Assembly: GCA_937901745.1 (NCBI GenBank)
Contig: CALGSZ010000054.1
Location: 1 to 5,257 of the forward strand
DNA: 5,257 bases
From: an uncultured Chloroflexota bacterium
GTDB taxonomy: Bacteria > Chloroflexota > Chloroflexia > Thermomicrobiales > UBA6265
Direction of reading: 5' to 3'
The notes beneath the pieces were generated by a model. It made no database searches, was not told the origin of the DNA, and was given only the letters and a program-made list of their open reading frames with translations. Made by a program: the position numbers and the translations under genes. Shown here in pieces: positions 4,646-5,257 of the stretch (position 1 is the first letter of the stretch; the number at the start of each line of letters is the position of its first letter).

Positions 4646-5224
4646 GTGGAACTGATCGTCATCGGGCTGATCTACCTCGTCGGCGGGCCGTTCGTCGTCA
4701 AGACGGCCATAGCCGTCGCCGAGCGGCACTACCTGCACCGGGCCCAACTTGAATGCTACTCGCAGGCAAAGATGGACCGCGACGACTGGGTGGGGGCGAT
4801 GCTCTTCGCCGGGTTGGCGTTCGCACTGACCCCGCTCAGCCTGGTGGCCATGGCGCTGGCTGGCCCGGCAAAGGCCGCATGGCAGCCGGTGCGGAGGTTT
4901 TTCCTGCCGCCCACACAGCGGGCGCACGAGGAGCATGTGGCGGTGCTGGACTCAGTCAAGCAGCAGGCCATGCGAACCGCGAAAACCCTGCACGAGGTGA
5001 AACGCTTCCCCAGCGGGCCGGACACAGACGCGCTCCGCAGCATGTTGCGCTCCCAGCTGAGAGACCAGCTCGACCAGCTGCGAAGCCTGATCGACCAGGA
5101 CTCGGACTTCGACCAGGAGTACCTGAAGAACGCCGAAACAGACATCGACAGCGTAGAGATGACTGGCCGCCCGGCCACCACCCACGGGCGACTGATCTTC
5201 GAAGGGAGGAAGCGTGAACGTTGA
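4646..5224 (+). CDS. Membrane protein with charged helical tail, 192 aa
   Basis: GTG 4646 follows GGGAGGAAG (4630-4638). Residues 2-25 (MELIVIGLIYLVGGPFVVKT and on) are a hydrophobic N-terminal segment without an obvious signal-peptidase site, so probably a membrane anchor. Residues 26-47 are polar with a conspicuous charged stretch (KMDRDDW). Residues 48-72 are a second membrane segment (VGAMLFAGLAFALTPLSLV). After a basic stretch (VRRFF) the remaining 110 residues are charged and largely helical, with a likely coiled-coil region at about 95-150 (SMLRSQLRDQLDQLRSLID). A two-span protein with a large, probably cytoplasmic, C-terminal domain fits the positive-inside rule. No family is recognised; a holin is unlikely given the long tail. 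An AUA codon occurs at 4709-4711. The upstream gap carries the hairpin at 4538-4600. Confidence 0.85.
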   Translation: MELIVIGLIYLVGGPFVVKTAIAVAERHYLHRAQLECYSQAKMDRDDWVGAMLFAGLAFALTPLSLVAMALAGPAKAAWQPVRRFFLPPTQRAHEEHVAVLDSVKQQAMRTAKTLHEVKRFPSGPDTDALRSMLRSQLRDQLDQLRSLIDQDSDFDQEYLKNAETDIDSVEMTGRPATTHGRLIFEGRKRER

Positions 5225-5255
5225 CCAGGTCAAGTCGGCAATTACGACGAGATAA
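5214..5255 (+). CDS. Possible 13-codon ORF at the window end
   Basis: GTG 5214 has a very good SD, GGGAGG (5204-5209), and overlaps the end of the preceding gene by 11 bases. The frame reads 13 codons (MNVDQVKSAITTR) and stops at TAA 5253-5255. The start signals look like those of a real gene, but the product is extremely short. It could be a leader peptide, a degraded gene start, or chance; the window ends two bases later. Confidence 0.3.
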   Translation: MNVDQVKSAITTR

Positions 5256-5257
5256 CG

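Noticed and set aside
1..5257. CRISPR array, insertion sequence or integrase attachment site
   Set aside because: No regularly spaced direct repeats, no transposase or integrase motifs, and no duplicated tRNA end seen within the window.

Overview
This looks like a stretch of a high-GC actinobacterial phage genome, or less likely a related plasmid or prophage. The evidence is GC-rich DNA, compact genes all on the + strand, GTG/TTG/ATG starts behind purine-rich Shine-Dalgarno (SD) sequences, 1-4 base stop/start overlaps, many short proteins of unrecognised family, and a tRNA gene directly upstream of the protein genes. Nothing identifies the host genus, and no structural, integrase or lysis gene is present. 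Only one protein has a confident family assignment, a 486-residue AAA+ ATPase.

Layout. 1-70: the 3' part of a tRNA gene, cut by the window edge and lacking about its first 6 bases, with an odd anticodon arm. 121-588: unknown protein, followed by a strong intrinsic terminator (606-634). 690-2150: AAA+ ATPase, whose stop codon begins a long imperfect hairpin. 2225-2494 and 2491-2583: a small Cys/His (possible zinc-binding) protein overlapping by ATGA a 30-residue single-span membrane protein, followed by a second terminator-like nested hairpin. 2666-3037: protein with two Cys pairs and a very acidic tail. 3053-3112: perfect 14-bp inverted repeat with a 32-base loop. 3158-3742 and 3739-3942: two unknown proteins overlapping by GTGA, the first with a possible internal start. 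3928-3955: a TTGACA/TACTAT promoter buried in the end of the previous gene. 3996-4232, 4229-4495 and 4495-4569: a coupled set of a 78-residue protein, a helical 88-residue protein and a candidate 24-residue peptide. The last codons of that peptide form one arm of a 13-bp hairpin (4538-4600). 4646-5224: a protein with two likely membrane segments and a charged helical tail. 5214-5255: a possible 13-codon ORF with a good SD.

How it works together. The genes fall into short translationally coupled cassettes. Every non-coupled junction except the promoter-bearing gap at 3943-3995 carries a long hairpin, usually an inner stem nested in an outer arm pair. Two of these (near 591-652 and 2585-2640) share one plan, in which the outer 3' arm can pair instead with sequence further downstream. 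The most notable observations are this recurrent RNA architecture, the short peptide overlapping the 4538-4600 hairpin (attenuator-like), and the unusual tRNA. Functional links among the encoded proteins cannot be shown from the sequence. No gene-free stretch exceeds about 120 bases.
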